DNA of 64,000 nucleotides from Nicotiana tabacum (Eukaryota; Streptophyta; Magnoliopsida; Solanales; Solanaceae), in NCBI RefSeq assembly GCF_000715075.1, contig NC_134081.1, forward strand, positions 68,812,153 to 68,876,152. The letters run 5' to 3'. The notes under the pieces are model-generated. The model saw only the letters and a list, made by a program, of their open reading frames with translations. It was not told the origin of the DNA and ran no database searches. Both the position numbers and the translations under genes were made by a program. Shown piece after piece: positions 46,660 to 58,145 of the stretch. Positions within the stretch are counted from its first letter, which is position 1. Every line of letters begins with the position of its first letter.

Positions 46660-47856
46660 CTATCTTTGAAAAGCATCTAGCCCCTGCAACTGATCAAACA
46701 AGTCATCGATCCTTGGAAGTGGATACTTATTCTTAATAGTTACCTTGTTCAGCTGCCTATAATCGATACACATCCTCAGCGAGCCGTCTTTCTTCCGCAC
46801 AAATAGTACTGGTGCACCCCAAGGTGAGGTACTGGGCCTGATGTAACCTTTCTCCAGCAAATCTTTTAACTGCTCCTTCAACTCCTTCAATTCGCCAGGT
46901 GCCATTCTATACGGAGGGACGGATATTGGTTGAGTTCCTAGAAGCAAATCGATGCTAAAATCAATCTCTCGCTCTGGAGGAATACCTGGAAGCTCATCTG
47001 GAAACACATCTGCATACTCTTTGACTACGGGAATAGACTGAAGTGTAGGTATCTCAGCATCTGCATCTCTAACTCGCACAATATGATAAATGCACCCTTT
47101 TGCGATCATTTTCCTCGCCTTCAGATAGGAAATAAACCTACCTCTGGGTGTTGGTGTATTACCTACCCATTCAAGGACTGGCTTACCCGGAAAATGAAAT
47201 CTGGCTGCCTTTGCTCGGCAATCAACTGTGGCATAGCAAGCTGCCAACCAGTCCATGCCCATGATAGCATCAAAATCCATCATATCTAGCTCAACTAGGT
47301 CAGCTGAGGTCTGACAACTACAAATTGTCACCGTACAACCTCGGTAAACCCGTCTAGCAATAATCGATTCTCCGACCGGTGTAGATACTGCAAAAGGATC
47401 ACTTAGTATTTCAGGCACTATACCAAACTTCCTCGCGACAAATGGGGTAATATACGATAAAGTAGATCCTGGGTCTATCAAAGCATAAGCATCGTGAGAG
47501 CAAATGGTTAATATACCTGTCACAATGTCTGGTGAAGACTCCTGGTCCTGTCGACCTGCTAAAGCATAGATACGGTTCTGATTACCACTTGAGCTGGAAC
47601 CTCTACCTCTGCCCCGACCTCTACCAGCCAAAGACTGAGACTCGCGCCCTGAAGGATGCACGGACATAGATGATCCTGTTGCTGAACTCGCTGGTTGTGC
47701 CATTCCCCCCGAATCTCTATTTGGGCAATCTCGCATCATATGCCCTGGACGCCCACATGTATAACAAGCATCAGAACCTGCTCGGCATTGGCCCAAGTGT
47801 CCTCTACCACAGATGTCACACCGTGGAGGAAATGACCATGTCTGCGCAGATCCTCG
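46660..47856 (-). pseudogene. C nucleocapsid, protease and RT start
   Basis: Continues the gag frame after TAG 47857-47859. [12 protein letters not shown] and a CCHC knuckle ([14 protein letters not shown]) bind RNA. Aspartic protease motif [11 protein letters not shown], with DPG rather than the usual DTG/DSG, then [14 protein letters not shown] fingers with [26 protein letters not shown] and MCIDYRQLN. It runs out of frame at 46660 from the single-base loss. Confidence 0.9.
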
Positions 47857-48897
47857 CTATTGCTGCAAACCCGACGCCCGTGAGCTCTCACCTGGTCCTA
47901 ACTGATTATAGCGGTCATACCTGTAACCCTGTAACTGAGGTGGCGGAGGCCTAGGTGGCCATCCGAAGTACTGGTTCCTATAACTACCCTGATATTGCTC
48001 CTGAGACCTGGGAAATCTCATCCTCTTATGTTGCCCTTGCTCAGCCCTTTCTATACCCTGCTGCCGACGCCTACCCCTTTCTATATTCTGGGCGAATGCC
48101 TGAATCCAGGAGATATCCATACTATCCTGCAATGCAGCGGTGGCACATGCCTCGGTTAACTCTGGGGCTAACCCTGCTATAAACCTGTGAATCCTGTCCC
48201 GCATAGTAGCAACTATGGATGGTGCATATCTGGCCAATGAGTCAAAACGGAGACTATACTCTCGAACACTCATATTACCCTGCTTGAGGGCTAGAAACTG
48301 ATCGACTCGAGCCTGTCGGATCTCCCGTGGTAAGTACTGGTCAAGGAAGGCATCTGAAAAATTCTCCCAAATAGCTGGAGGTGCATCACGTCCCCTGGAC
48401 CTCTCCCATCCCTCGTACCAAAGGATGGCTATATCTCGGAGTCGAAAAGCTGCTAGCTCAACTGTCTCTTTCTCCGTGGCATGCATAACACGAAAGATCC
48501 TGTGAAGCTGATCTATGAAATCCTGCGGGTCCTCCCTCTGATCTGTCCCCCTGAACTCTGGGGGACTCAAAGCAATAAACTCTCGGACCCTTGAACTCCC
48601 AGACCCCTCAGAAGTTCCTGCACTAGCTGATGCCCTAGCCTGTTGTTGGGTAGCTACCAACTGTGTCAACAAATGCACCGCACTCCTCAAGTCCTGATCT
48701 GATGGAAGTGGAGGGGGAACTGGATGTGCGGTTTCCCTAGGAATCTCCGTAGTTGGTGGAGGAGCCGGTAATGGCTGAGTAGGGGTCTCACCTTGAGCCT
48801 CAGACTGGGCCCCATCTACTGGGGGTACCCTGCTGGTCCCCTCACCTACTGCTGTATCTCTCCTCTGGCTAGCCGTAGTCTTCCTAGTCACCGTCAT
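47857..48897 (-). pseudogene. C gag (capsid)
   Basis: ATG at 48897 (MTVTRKT) is preferred over the upstream start at 48921 because related elements begin with this basic stretch and it follows CATGCACAG. Pro-rich start, then the capsid domain (FRGTDQREDPQDFIDQLHR, then AILWYEGWER, then FLDQYLPREIRQARVDQF, then MSVREYSLRFDSLARYAP). TAG at 47857-47859 interrupts just before the zinc knuckles; the frame is the same on both sides, so this is a single nonsense change. Confidence 0.92.
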
Positions 48898-49090
48898 CTG
48901 TGCATGCAAACACCAACACATAAGTTTAATTTAAATTTTCTATAACTCAGTTCTGTAGCACGATTTAGATTTCAAAGAAGGGTAACCAACTCCTAAATGC
49001 CCTGTAGTGCCCTGCTTATATAATGTGGTGCACAACACATCTATAAACAAGACTCTACTAGACACGGCTTGTAGACTCCCTAGGATAGAA

Positions 49091-49104
49091 CTGCTCTGAT
49101 ACCA
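49091..49104 (-). promoter_or_regulatory. Primer binding site of C
   Basis: TGGTATCAGAGCAG on the minus strand, four bases after the LTR end. Initiator Met-tRNA type, the same as in D. Confidence 0.9.
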
Positions 49105-49108
49105 AGTT

Positions 49109-51637
49109 TGTCACGCCCCGAACCTAGGAGCGAGACAAGCACCCGGTGCTTCACCTAACCTGGCGTACCAAATTGCGACTAAGGGACTCTGAACACATAA
49201 TGTCATACTTTGGCCATGGGGCCACCTTGCAAGACAATTTGCGAAGCAAAATATAAAACTGAATAGAAACTAGCGCTAACTAAACATCAATATAAAGCTA
49301 GGCTGAAAAGGCCGTCATAGCTACTACAACTGACAAACCACCAAATTATACATACCGGGCCTACAAACCCAACATACTGCACTAACCAACAGGATATGTC
49401 TACAAGCCTCTACTGATAGATATATTGTGATCGGAACAGGGCCCCGACCTACCCATATTATATATATAAATACATACATAAGATGCACACAAAAACCTAG
49501 ACCCGATAACTCCGAAGGTTGTGGAGCTTACCGATCAGGCTAAACTCTGGAAACACCTACTGAGGAGGTCTACTCGTCTGTCTATCTGAACCTGCATGCA
49601 TGAAATGCAGCGTCCCCGGAAAAGGGACGTCAGTACAAAATAATGTACCGAGTATGTAAGGCAATAACATAACTGAAAATCAAAACTGAACTGATAATAT
49701 AATAACTGGAAGTAACTGGGAGTCAAAGATGATCTGGAGATATACTTACCTGCTGATACTGACTCAACTCCTTCAATATAGTAAGTAAAATAATTGTACG
49801 GCCTTATAAGGCTCGGTATATATAACTGCTCTGCCATAGTAGGCTCGCTCATAGGCGCTCGGCCATACTAGGCTATGTATCTCGACCATGCTGGGCTCGC
49901 TCATAGGCGCTCGGCCACAGTAGGCTCGGTATATAACTTTCCATCTGATCAGAGGTTGCCCAATAGGGGCCTGCCCATCGATTATAGCTCGATGGTAATG
50001 AAAATACTGTAATACTGTATATATAGGCTTGCTGCTCTCTTGACTGGAAGAAGACAATACTAAAATTGAATATAGAGTCTCGATAAGGAATAATATTGTA
50101 ACTTATGAGACTAGAATAGTGTGAATAAATTCATGAATATGAACTTCTCTTTTTGTCTCATTACTAACATATGTAGCTACGAGATCATGCCAAAATGAAG
50201 GAAGGCTTAGCCTTAACATACCTTATCACAATCTTTCCAATCACCAAGATGAACTCACCTCTTTGCACCTTAATCTACAAGAATGATAATAATACTATCG
50301 TTAAGTTACGAAAGGTACAACTATCGCACAATGAACGACAAACTTATTTTGTATTAAAACGGGCAGCATCTCCCCTATAATCCTTACTTCCTCCAAATTC
50401 AAGATAACACCAACAATACAAGAACAGAATAATAACAACATATATACATCATTTTCCAGCCCTATATACACCATCAAATACTACAAAACATCCCAACACA
50501 CCCCAATCTCTTCGTACACAAAACGACCACCGTAGTAGTGTCAAACGACCCGAAAATGTTATGACGAACGACCAGCCAACCACCCTACATTTATATGGTG
50601 TTTATAAACCCCCTTCCTCCTCCAAAACTCCACAAAATAGTAGTAAAACATGTAGCCCAACAGCAACACAAAACAGTCTGCTACAAGTAAATAACTCGAA
50701 CTCACGGCTTTCGATCACCGTCCCGTGAGTTCTTACAAGTATAGAACGACTTATCATGAATTTACAGAAGAAAAATTGGATGAAAGAGAGCAGTAAACTC
50801 ACCTTATTTGTTGGATAACTCAGCTCTTATCTTGGTTCTTCAAACTCTAGGTTTTACCTCCAATTACAACTTGAAAGGGAGAGAAAATCAATTAGGGTTT
50901 GTGGAAAAACTTTGGGAGGATTCTTTGCAGAGCTTATGTCTAGTTATTATGCTCTATTTTAAGTCTAATATATGAAAAAATAGGCCCTTAAAAGGCCTCT
51001 TTGGACGACCCGAAATGGCCCATTTTTGGGCTTTCATTTAAGCAAGTAGGTGACACACCTACTTGTCACCTAGCAGCTTGCGCAGTATCGCACAAATGCC
51101 CATATCTTTCTACTCCAATATCATATTGACAAACGGTTTAATGCGTTGGAAAATAGACTCATAGATCTTTAATTTGATGGGTGGAACACCCCATAACTCT
51201 AAGTATATTGGGAGAAAATCACAGTTACATTTGACCCAAAGTTTCAGTAAAACTTATGAATGTAACTTGTGATGACTTTCATCGACTTTTGTTCCACAAC
51301 TCGCTTGACTTCAAAACATAACACACGGATGTCATACGACTAATATAAATCATAACATAATCTCCTTATCATGTTAATCACCCTAGTCTCACCCCAAAGG
51401 TACATGTTATAACATTTCCAACTTGTCGACTTTCGACGAAACATTATTTTATTTAATTGCTTTAGCTTCTGAACTGTCCAACCCTCTTTGTACTTGTTGT
51501 TCATGATCTTCAATATTTGTAACCTCAGAGGTAACATGATTAACTTACTTTATATACTTTTAAATATTATCTCATTTTTGGTCCTATATTAGTTTGCTTA
51601 CGACGCATTTTTACGTACGAAAATATAGGGTGTAACA
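49109..51637 (-). repeat. 5' LTR of C
   Basis: 2529 bp, nearly identical to the 3' LTR; it lacks about 20 bases (ACAAAATAGTCC-type duplication) present at 42880-42900. Same minisatellite units and same spurious frames. Confidence 0.92.
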
Positions 51638-51642
51638 ATTTT
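51638..51642. repeat. Target site duplication of C, right copy
   Basis: ATTTT, identical to 41309-41313. Confidence 0.9.
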
Positions 51643-52162
51643 AGTGGATATTCTCTACACTTGTACTATTAGGGTTTCTTAGGAAAATGTTCTGTATATA
51701 TAGAAAGAAGAGACAATGACAGGGGCATATAATATTCATTTGATAAGAACACTTTTCGGAAGAAAATTCTTTCTCTCTTGCGAAAATACAAAGATTACCT
51801 TTTGATTAAGATTCTCTCTCATGTCATTCCACACTTTTCCGCCAGATCCGGGGATTGTTTAAACAAATCTTGGATCTTTCTGTCACTCATCATTGTCAAG
51901 AGTAACATTCGTCCAATCCATTATTATTGGGTGAATCATTCTCTCTATTTACTTAAATGTCATTTATTGCTAGTTACACCTCTATTATTGCTCATACTTT
52001 AAGGATATTTTGCACTTATTGTCATCAATCATTTATGAGATTTGTCCCCATTTCCCACACGTTTTCAAGATTTGTATTTAGAGTTATTATTCTTAACTAG
52101 ATTTAACTCATTATTACATAAATTTAATAGTTTAGCCGAAAGTTACACTTTTTGGTCAAACA
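51643..52162 (+). repeat. 3' LTR of E, right part
   Basis: Continues from 41313. TATATATA at 51695-51702, then a T/C-rich transcribed part. The end is set at TTTTTGGTCAAACA (52162), a typical Tat LTR end; this boundary is approximate. Together the two parts give about 760 bp. Confidence 0.62.
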
Positions 52163-53429
52163 CCGTTCATTCACATATTTTATCGTACAATATTAATATA
52201 TTCAAAAGATTATAATAAAAAAGGTGAACTTTGTTCTGAAACAATTCCAAAAAGAAAAGACATTTCTAATTTCGGACGAAGTGAACAAAACATTTATTGC
52301 CTTAACAAGATAAAAACGTATACACTATCGTGCTGGCTGAAGTTGTAGCAATGTTAGAGGGATTTAAATTATGCTGGCTCGTGAGGTTTTACCCCACCCC
52401 ATTAACATTACTTATCCTCCACATGCACGGGGAGTTGGGTGGAGCCAGGGGTTCATCTTATAAACTGTTATCCAAATAGGGAAAAACTAATTATTTTGTA
52501 TTTATAAATTGTTGAATCCGTTTAATATAAGGAAAAATTCTTTTATAGTAGTAACATAGGTCGTTCAAAAAAATGCCTTAGGTCACTGGTTGAAATACCA
52601 AGTGCTATATTCTTCTACATTTCTAAATTCTCTTGTTAGAATTCCTACAAACACTATCCATTTGGCTCGAACATCCAACTTACTAATTGGTAGCAGAGGT
52701 GCTCAATCACCAAAACAAGCTTCATTCGTTTAATTACAGTACTGTTGATTGAAAGAATTGAAGGTCAGGCAGAAATACTCAGAAAAAATTTTCAGTGGTA
52801 TAGAAGATTAGAGAGCTAACTAGAGTGCTAGTTTCTTGTAAGATAGGCACTTATTACAGAAAAAGCAATACCAACACATATTTTGGTCATGGCAAGGCTT
52901 TAGGTTCAATAATAAGTGAACTAAGCCAAATCTTTAAGTTTTTGTTCCTCCAACTATTTTGTGGTACAAGACAAGATGCAAATCCCAAATGTTAGATTCA
53001 TTAGAGGAAGATACAAGTTCAAGAAGCTTCCTATGTTTCTAAATGATAAAACCTAACCGTAAACAGCTTTTCTCTTCTGGGGTTGGGTAGTGTGAGCTAG
53101 CAACTATTTTACTGTGTTCCCTTACTGGTAAAGCACTGGCCAAGCATTTATCCCCACTTACAACCCAATTGAATTGTAAAAAACGTTTATGAACCAAAAA
53201 TAAATATTTAGGGGACAAATTATAATTTTTAATCAAGAAGGATAAATAGAGAATGAAAAGAGAAACTCTCTTTGCTTTACTGACACTTTATTCCAAAACA
53301 TTGTCACTTAAACCAATTAAGATGACATTATTTCAGTTATGCCTTTAGAAGACATATAATCATTAATTAATTAGTTACTCCTTTCGTTGTTGTTGTTACT
53401 CCTTTCGTTTCAATTAGCAAATTTTGAAT
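52163..53429. other. Intergenic DNA, no gene seen
   Basis: AT-rich, no useful frame. A 21-base stretch ending TTACTCCTTTCGTT is repeated at 53385-53420, with a GTTGTTGTT run between. Otherwise no structure I can name. Confidence 0.5.
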
Positions 53430-54320
53430 GGTGTCAATGGATATTTAAAAATCGACTAAACCGACCGAATCATACCATACCGTACCGAACTGATTTTTAG
53501 GTTTCTTTTAATAAAACCGTAGGTTTTTATATAAATATATAACCGTACCGATAATTAGGGTAGGTTTTTTATTCTGTGAAACTAAACCGAAAAAATACCG
53601 AATCATACCGAATAAATTTACATATAGAAAATATATTTATATATTAAGTTTTAAAATAATAATGCATTAAATATTTTTTTGAGCATTGGAATTATAAAAA
53701 TGGTTAAAAGTCAAACGAATAATTAAACTCAAAATCCTAATTCCCAAAACTATTATGCTACTCCTATTGAAACTAAATTATTTTTAGCATATTCGCTAGC
53801 AAGACACAAGATATTCTAGCGATTATGAGTAGCAAACTATAATGTATTGAATATGTTCCCTTTCGTATGATTTAAATTTATCTTTTTGAATATTTAATCT
53901 TCCATATACTTTATTCTTGAATCCCAGCTTGGTTAATAACTTTTCATTTGTGTGATTTATATTTTCTTTGTCTTTACTTAGTTTCTTTTATGCAACTGTA
54001 GAATAGTTGATGAATCTAATACTCTGGCCATCTTTCATGTTTTCTTAATTCATCACCTTTTAAACAGTAAAAATATGTAGAGAGTTTTGCGATATCCTAT
54101 AAAAGTACGTATATTATTGCATTCTACTTCTACTAGTGATTTTTACCTGATATATAAAAAAAGTATCGAAAATTAACCTAACCGTACCAATACTGAAGAG
54201 AAACCGACATGATTGAGACGGTTTTGGAAAGTTTAATTTTGGTTATACATAATGAAATAACCGAAAAATTGGTATGATACAAACTTTATAAAATAACGGC
54301 CGAACCAAACCATTGACACC
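53430..54320. mobile_element. Non-autonomous terminal-inverted-repeat element
   Basis: GGTGTCAATGG at 53430-53440 is exactly inverted at 54310-54320 (CCATTGACACC). Inside both ends are diverged CCGAACC / CCGTACCG-rich stretches (ACCGAATCATACC; GGTATGATAC). No coding frame. No convincing target duplication, so the superfamily is not assigned; hAT-like MITE is possible. Confidence 0.55.
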
Positions 54321-54348
54321 ACTACATGTCATTAAGAAAAAAAGGAAG

Positions 54349-55227
54349 TGTTGAGTTACACGTTTTGATTATTAACAAATTTGCATTGAACATGTGCTAA
54401 CAACCAGGTTCTCACAGGCTGAACAGGGAACTTCTGCACACTACTGTAACTTGCAGTAAAATAGTAAACCGATATGGCCCTGCATTATTTTAGGAAAAGA
54501 TTTCCTGCACATATATTCTTATTAACTGAGATAATAAAGATTGTGTTTGTATTTTTTATGATCTTAGGGACAGCTGGAACCGTGTGCATCTTGGAAAGAT
54601 CCTCACACAAAATCAGAGTCCGTCCATATTTAGGACTCTGAAATCTTAGGCTATTATATCTAGGATTGGGCTAACGTGTGAGTATATATATTTTTTCTTA
54701 GCCTTGCAGGAAAATCATTCACACAAATTGAGAGCATAGCATTCTGGCAAAAGAACAATTCAAGCTCCTTGACTATTGAAGTGTTCAACCGTCAACATTG
54801 CTGAGAGTGTGAAGCGCAATACTTGAGGAGTTGATTATTACAAGTTATCTGATTGCAAGTTTGTTCGGACTTAGTTTGTTGTATTAGGTTATCGAGTTGT
54901 ACTCTTGATCACTTAACACTTTGGAACAATTTTAGTTCGTGTGAGCTCTAGTTTCTCAAGGCAGAATCACTTGAGAGTGTATAACAGTCGTCGTACAGTT
55001 TAGGGTGGGTTTAGAGTCTTGATTGCAAGATTTGTAATCTAAAAATTTCTTTTCGGCTAATTTATTTTAGTGGAGTTTGAGTTAAATCCTACAGAGCCGA
55101 TCGTGATTTTTGTATATTTTGAGCTGGGTGATTTTTTACGTTAAATTCTATGTTTTTATTTACCACTCGTTGCATAACTAAAGAACCAATGACACAAGCA
55201 AATCCTAGGAAATACTCACTTTAACAA
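54349..55227 (+). repeat. 5' LTR of copia H
   Basis: Starts TGTTGAGTTACACG, ends ACTTTAACA; about 880 bp. TATA-like TATATATA at 54683-54690. No second LTR in the window. Confidence 0.65.
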
Positions 55228-55228
55228 T

Positions 55229-55241
55229 TGATATCAGAGTG
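55229..55241 (+). promoter_or_regulatory. Primer binding site of H
   Basis: TTGATATCAGAG, a variant of TGGTATCAGAG, directly after the LTR end. Confidence 0.65.
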
Positions 55242-55740
55242 AGTTCTCCAAGATCTGGTGTCACGACCCAAAATCCCAACCAAAGGATCGTGATAGTGCC
55301 TAACACTACTTGCTAGGCAAGCCAACAAATAACAGAAATAAAGGGCAATAAAGAACATAAAAATAACATAATTATAAATAAAATATAAAAACTCAGTAAA
55401 GTATATCAAGTATAAATCCAACGACCGTGTAACACCTCGCATAACTAGAGTCACCAAGTACATGAGCATCTACAGAATTACTGAATACAAAGTCTAAAAT
55501 AAATAATACACGCTTTGAAGCAAATAAACAGTAATATGACTATAAGATAGGTGACTCCAAGGCTTGTGAAAGAGAGTGTAGCACTGCCTCGAGTCTCCAC
55601 AACTAGCAAGCCAATCCATCCTCTGGTACCACTAGGTCCAACACTAAAATCTGCATCAGAAGTGTAGAAATGTAGTATGAGTACAACCGACCCAATATAC
55701 TCAGTAATTGTCAAGCTTTTACCCTACAAGATAGTGACGA

Positions 55741-55988
55741 GGCTAATAAAAAACACTTACATATAAACTTGTGTGCAGTTAAGTAACGAAAAATAACAAA
55801 TAAGATGAGAAGAAATGTAGCAAGTAAGATGACAAGATAGATAACAAGTATAATAACGAAAAGAGGCTAATAAAAAACACTTACATATAAACTTGTGTGC
55901 AGTTAAGTAACGAAAAATAACAAATAAGATGAGAAGAAATGTAGCAAGTAAGATGACAAGATAGATAACAAGTATAATAACGAAAAGA
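55741..55988. repeat. Perfect 124-bp tandem duplication in F
   Basis: 55741-55864 and 55865-55988 (starting GGCTAATAAAAAACACTTAC) look identical base for base. The duplication has no counterpart in LTR G, so it arose recently in this copy or subfamily. Confidence 0.92.
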
Positions 55989-56147
55989 TAGAGAACGACA
56001 AAATAATGAAAGAAATGACTAAGGTAAGCAACAACTCATTCTCCCAAAAACAACTCCAAACAAACCTTTTAAAAACAACCACGAAATAACATAGCCAAGT
56101 CCTCAAACCGCATGGTAAAGCAAGGAACATAAGGTAGCATAACAATA

Positions 56148-56330
56148 GCATGGAAATACCCCTTGTGCATATTCCCTCTTCCTCACAAGCACGAATACAC
56201 CCCTCGTACAATATCTCTCACATCACAGCACGAAAGCACCCGTCGTGCAATATCTCTCAACCTCACAGCACGAAAACACCCATCGTACAATATCTCTCAA
56301 CCTCACAGCATGGAAACGCCTGTCGTGCTT
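56148..56330. repeat. ~40-bp minisatellite in F
   Basis: About four and a half units of the type CACAGCACGAAAACACCC followed by ATCGTACAATATCTCTCAAC. Same relative place as the minisatellite in G, but with different unit sequence. Confidence 0.85.
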
Positions 56331-57254
56331 AATACTATCCTCACCAAGAACACGTAAAATTAGTATCAAACAAAGTGATGAGCAACAACAACATCGGCAA
56401 GAATGATTAAGTATTATAAATCACAAGAGAGATATCCATCACTTTTGCACCAATAGCCAACTAACATTTCAAGAATTTCTGATGCCTAATATTTCAACAA
56501 TTCCAATGTAGATACCAACATAAATAACATAAATGAATTTCACGATTTAATTAAAGTAGGTAAGACGTGATACACAAAAATAACATAACATAAATAAGAC
56601 TAGTTCTACCCCAATGCTTAATCCATAGAAAATGCATATATACTCGTAATATTGCATATACACCACCCGCAACATATATAACATGTAGCAAATAGACACA
56701 ATTACATCCTAATTCCCTCAAATCAAGGTTAACTAAGACACTTACCTCTTTGGGCACAAATCAACCCTCCAAAACCGCCTTTCCTTTAGCACAAGCCTCC
56801 AAATCACTCGAATCTAGCCAACTAATACTCAAATAAGTCAAAGTATGCTTTAGAAACTACCCTAATATTAAAAAGGTTCAATCTTTATCAGATTTGAAAA
56901 GGTCAACAAAAAGTCAACACATGCCTACATGGTCGAAATTCGAAATTATAACCAATTCCCGTTTATCCATCCTCCCATGAGACCAACTATGTGATTTGCA
57001 TCAAAATTAGACCTCATATCGAGGTCCAAAACCCCAAAACTAACCCTCATAAGTTTTTTCCCAAAATCATAATTCTTACTCTTTAAAATACTAGATTTAG
57101 GAATAAAAATCTATAAAAATTCACAGGAATAAATCAAAACTAGATAAAAATTACTAACCTTAGAAGTTGGGTTGAAAATCCTCTCAAAATACTCCCATAT
57201 TCGTGGTCCAAGTCTCAAAAATGGTGAATAATAGCTAAATCTCAATTTTCAGCC

Positions 57255-57263
57255 CTTTATATA
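57255..57263 (-). promoter_or_regulatory. TATA box of LTR F
   Basis: TATATAAAG on the minus strand, downstream (in the minus direction) of the CpG-rich array. Confidence 0.5.
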
Positions 57264-57324
57264 CTGGAGAGTGAGGTGCTCTTCGCATTTCCGAATCATG
57301 TGTTGCGTTCTTCTAGGTCAACAG

Positions 57325-57595
57325 CAAATGTCCATCGCAATCGCGAAGGCCTCCTCGCGTTCGCGAAGGCTATCGCCCCCAAGCCTCCGCGTTCGTGATC
57401 CTATGTTCACGTTTGTGATGAAGAGACCCCTACTAGTCTCCAAGAGCCCAGGCCTACGCGTTCGTGGAGGCCAACTCCCCCCAGGCCCTTGCGCTAGCGA
57501 GATTTCCCTCACGTTCGCTTAGTGTAAAGCACCCCTGCCCCCAATTAACCTTCGCGAACGCGAGAGTAGCTCTGTGTTCGCGATACACACTACAC
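57325..57595. repeat. TCGCGAACGCGA-type CpG array in F
   Basis: Recurring words CGCGTTCGCGAAGGC, CGCGTTCGTG, TTCGCGAACGCGAG, GTGTTCGCGATAC in an otherwise AT-rich region, just upstream of the TATA box on the minus strand. Confidence 0.75.
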
Positions 57596-58145
57596 TACCA
57601 ACACATTAGTTGTGGCAAATTGTGCAAAAATGGCCGAAAACCAACCCGAAACTCACCCGAGCTCCCTCAGCCCAACTCCAAACATTCACACAAGTATATA
57701 AACTTCATACAAACTCGCTCGTAAGCTCAAAACACCAAAAATAACATCAAGAATCAACAATCAACAATCAAAACTCAAAGATTTCAAAGTTCTTAAGTTC
57801 AAAATTTTCAACTTTGCAAAATAAGCGTCGAAACAGCCTTGGACCATCCGGGACCCCAACCAAACATGCGTAAAAGTCAAATATCATCATACAAACCTAT
57901 CGGAATCGTCAAAACCCTATTTGAGGTGATTTACCAAGAATGTTGATCGTGGTCAACTCCAACCATTTTCAAGTTAAAAAATTATCACATTTAAGCTTTC
58001 CAAAAATCAAAAATGGACCATGCACGCAACTCATAAATCATCAATTTAAGTTATATAAGGTCTAAAATTAAAAAGTGGGATGCTAGAATTCAAAATGACC
58101 TATTGGATCGTTACATCTGTCTAACACCTTGAGAGATCCTTAAAA

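Larger units (their letters stand above)
41314..51637 (-). mobile_element. Element C: Tekay-clade chromovirus, structurally complete
   Basis: A 10.3-kb element with LTRs 41314-43854 (3') and 49109-51637 (5'), primer site, gag-protease-RT-RNase H-integrase-chromodomain in one order, polypurine tract and perfect ATTTT target duplications. The LTRs differ by only a few dozen substitutions and one ~20-base indel over 2.5 kb by eye, so it is the youngest insertion here. Three lesions (two TAG stops and one lost G) break the polyprotein. It landed in the U3 of the 3' LTR of E. Confidence 0.93.
34563..52162 (+). mobile_element. Tat-lineage element E, 5'-truncated, split by element C
   Basis: Plus strand: late RT/RNase H, archaeal-type second RNase H, integrase (34566-36956), tandem repeats (37198-37590), antisense gene (40598-37786), polypurine tract and 3' LTR (41076-41313 plus 51643-52162). 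Two RNase H domains in series, a tandem-repeat 3' region and an antisense ORF are marks of the Tat (Ogre/Retand-type) lineage. The 5' LTR, gag, protease and most RT are missing; the left edge cuts the LTR of B3. Without C and the loss, the element would follow the standard order. Confidence 0.82.
55258..58114 (-). repeat. Solo LTR F (gypsy type) inside copia H
   Basis: Plus-strand left end GTGTCACGACCC, right end GGATCGTTAC. ATCTG lies on both sides (55253-55257 and 58115-58119), a perfect 5-bp target duplication; with TG/CA ends (55259-58115) the duplication would be TCTGG/TCTGT. No interior, so this is a solo LTR of about 2.86 kb formed by LTR-LTR recombination. It interrupts the leader between the primer site and gag of H. 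Minus orientation is inferred from TGTAACG as the usual start. Confidence 0.82.

Noticed and set aside
55903..56211. 102-residue Cys/Leu-rich minus-strand frame
   Set aside because: Lies in LTR F across the 124-bp duplication; no homologous frame in LTR G.
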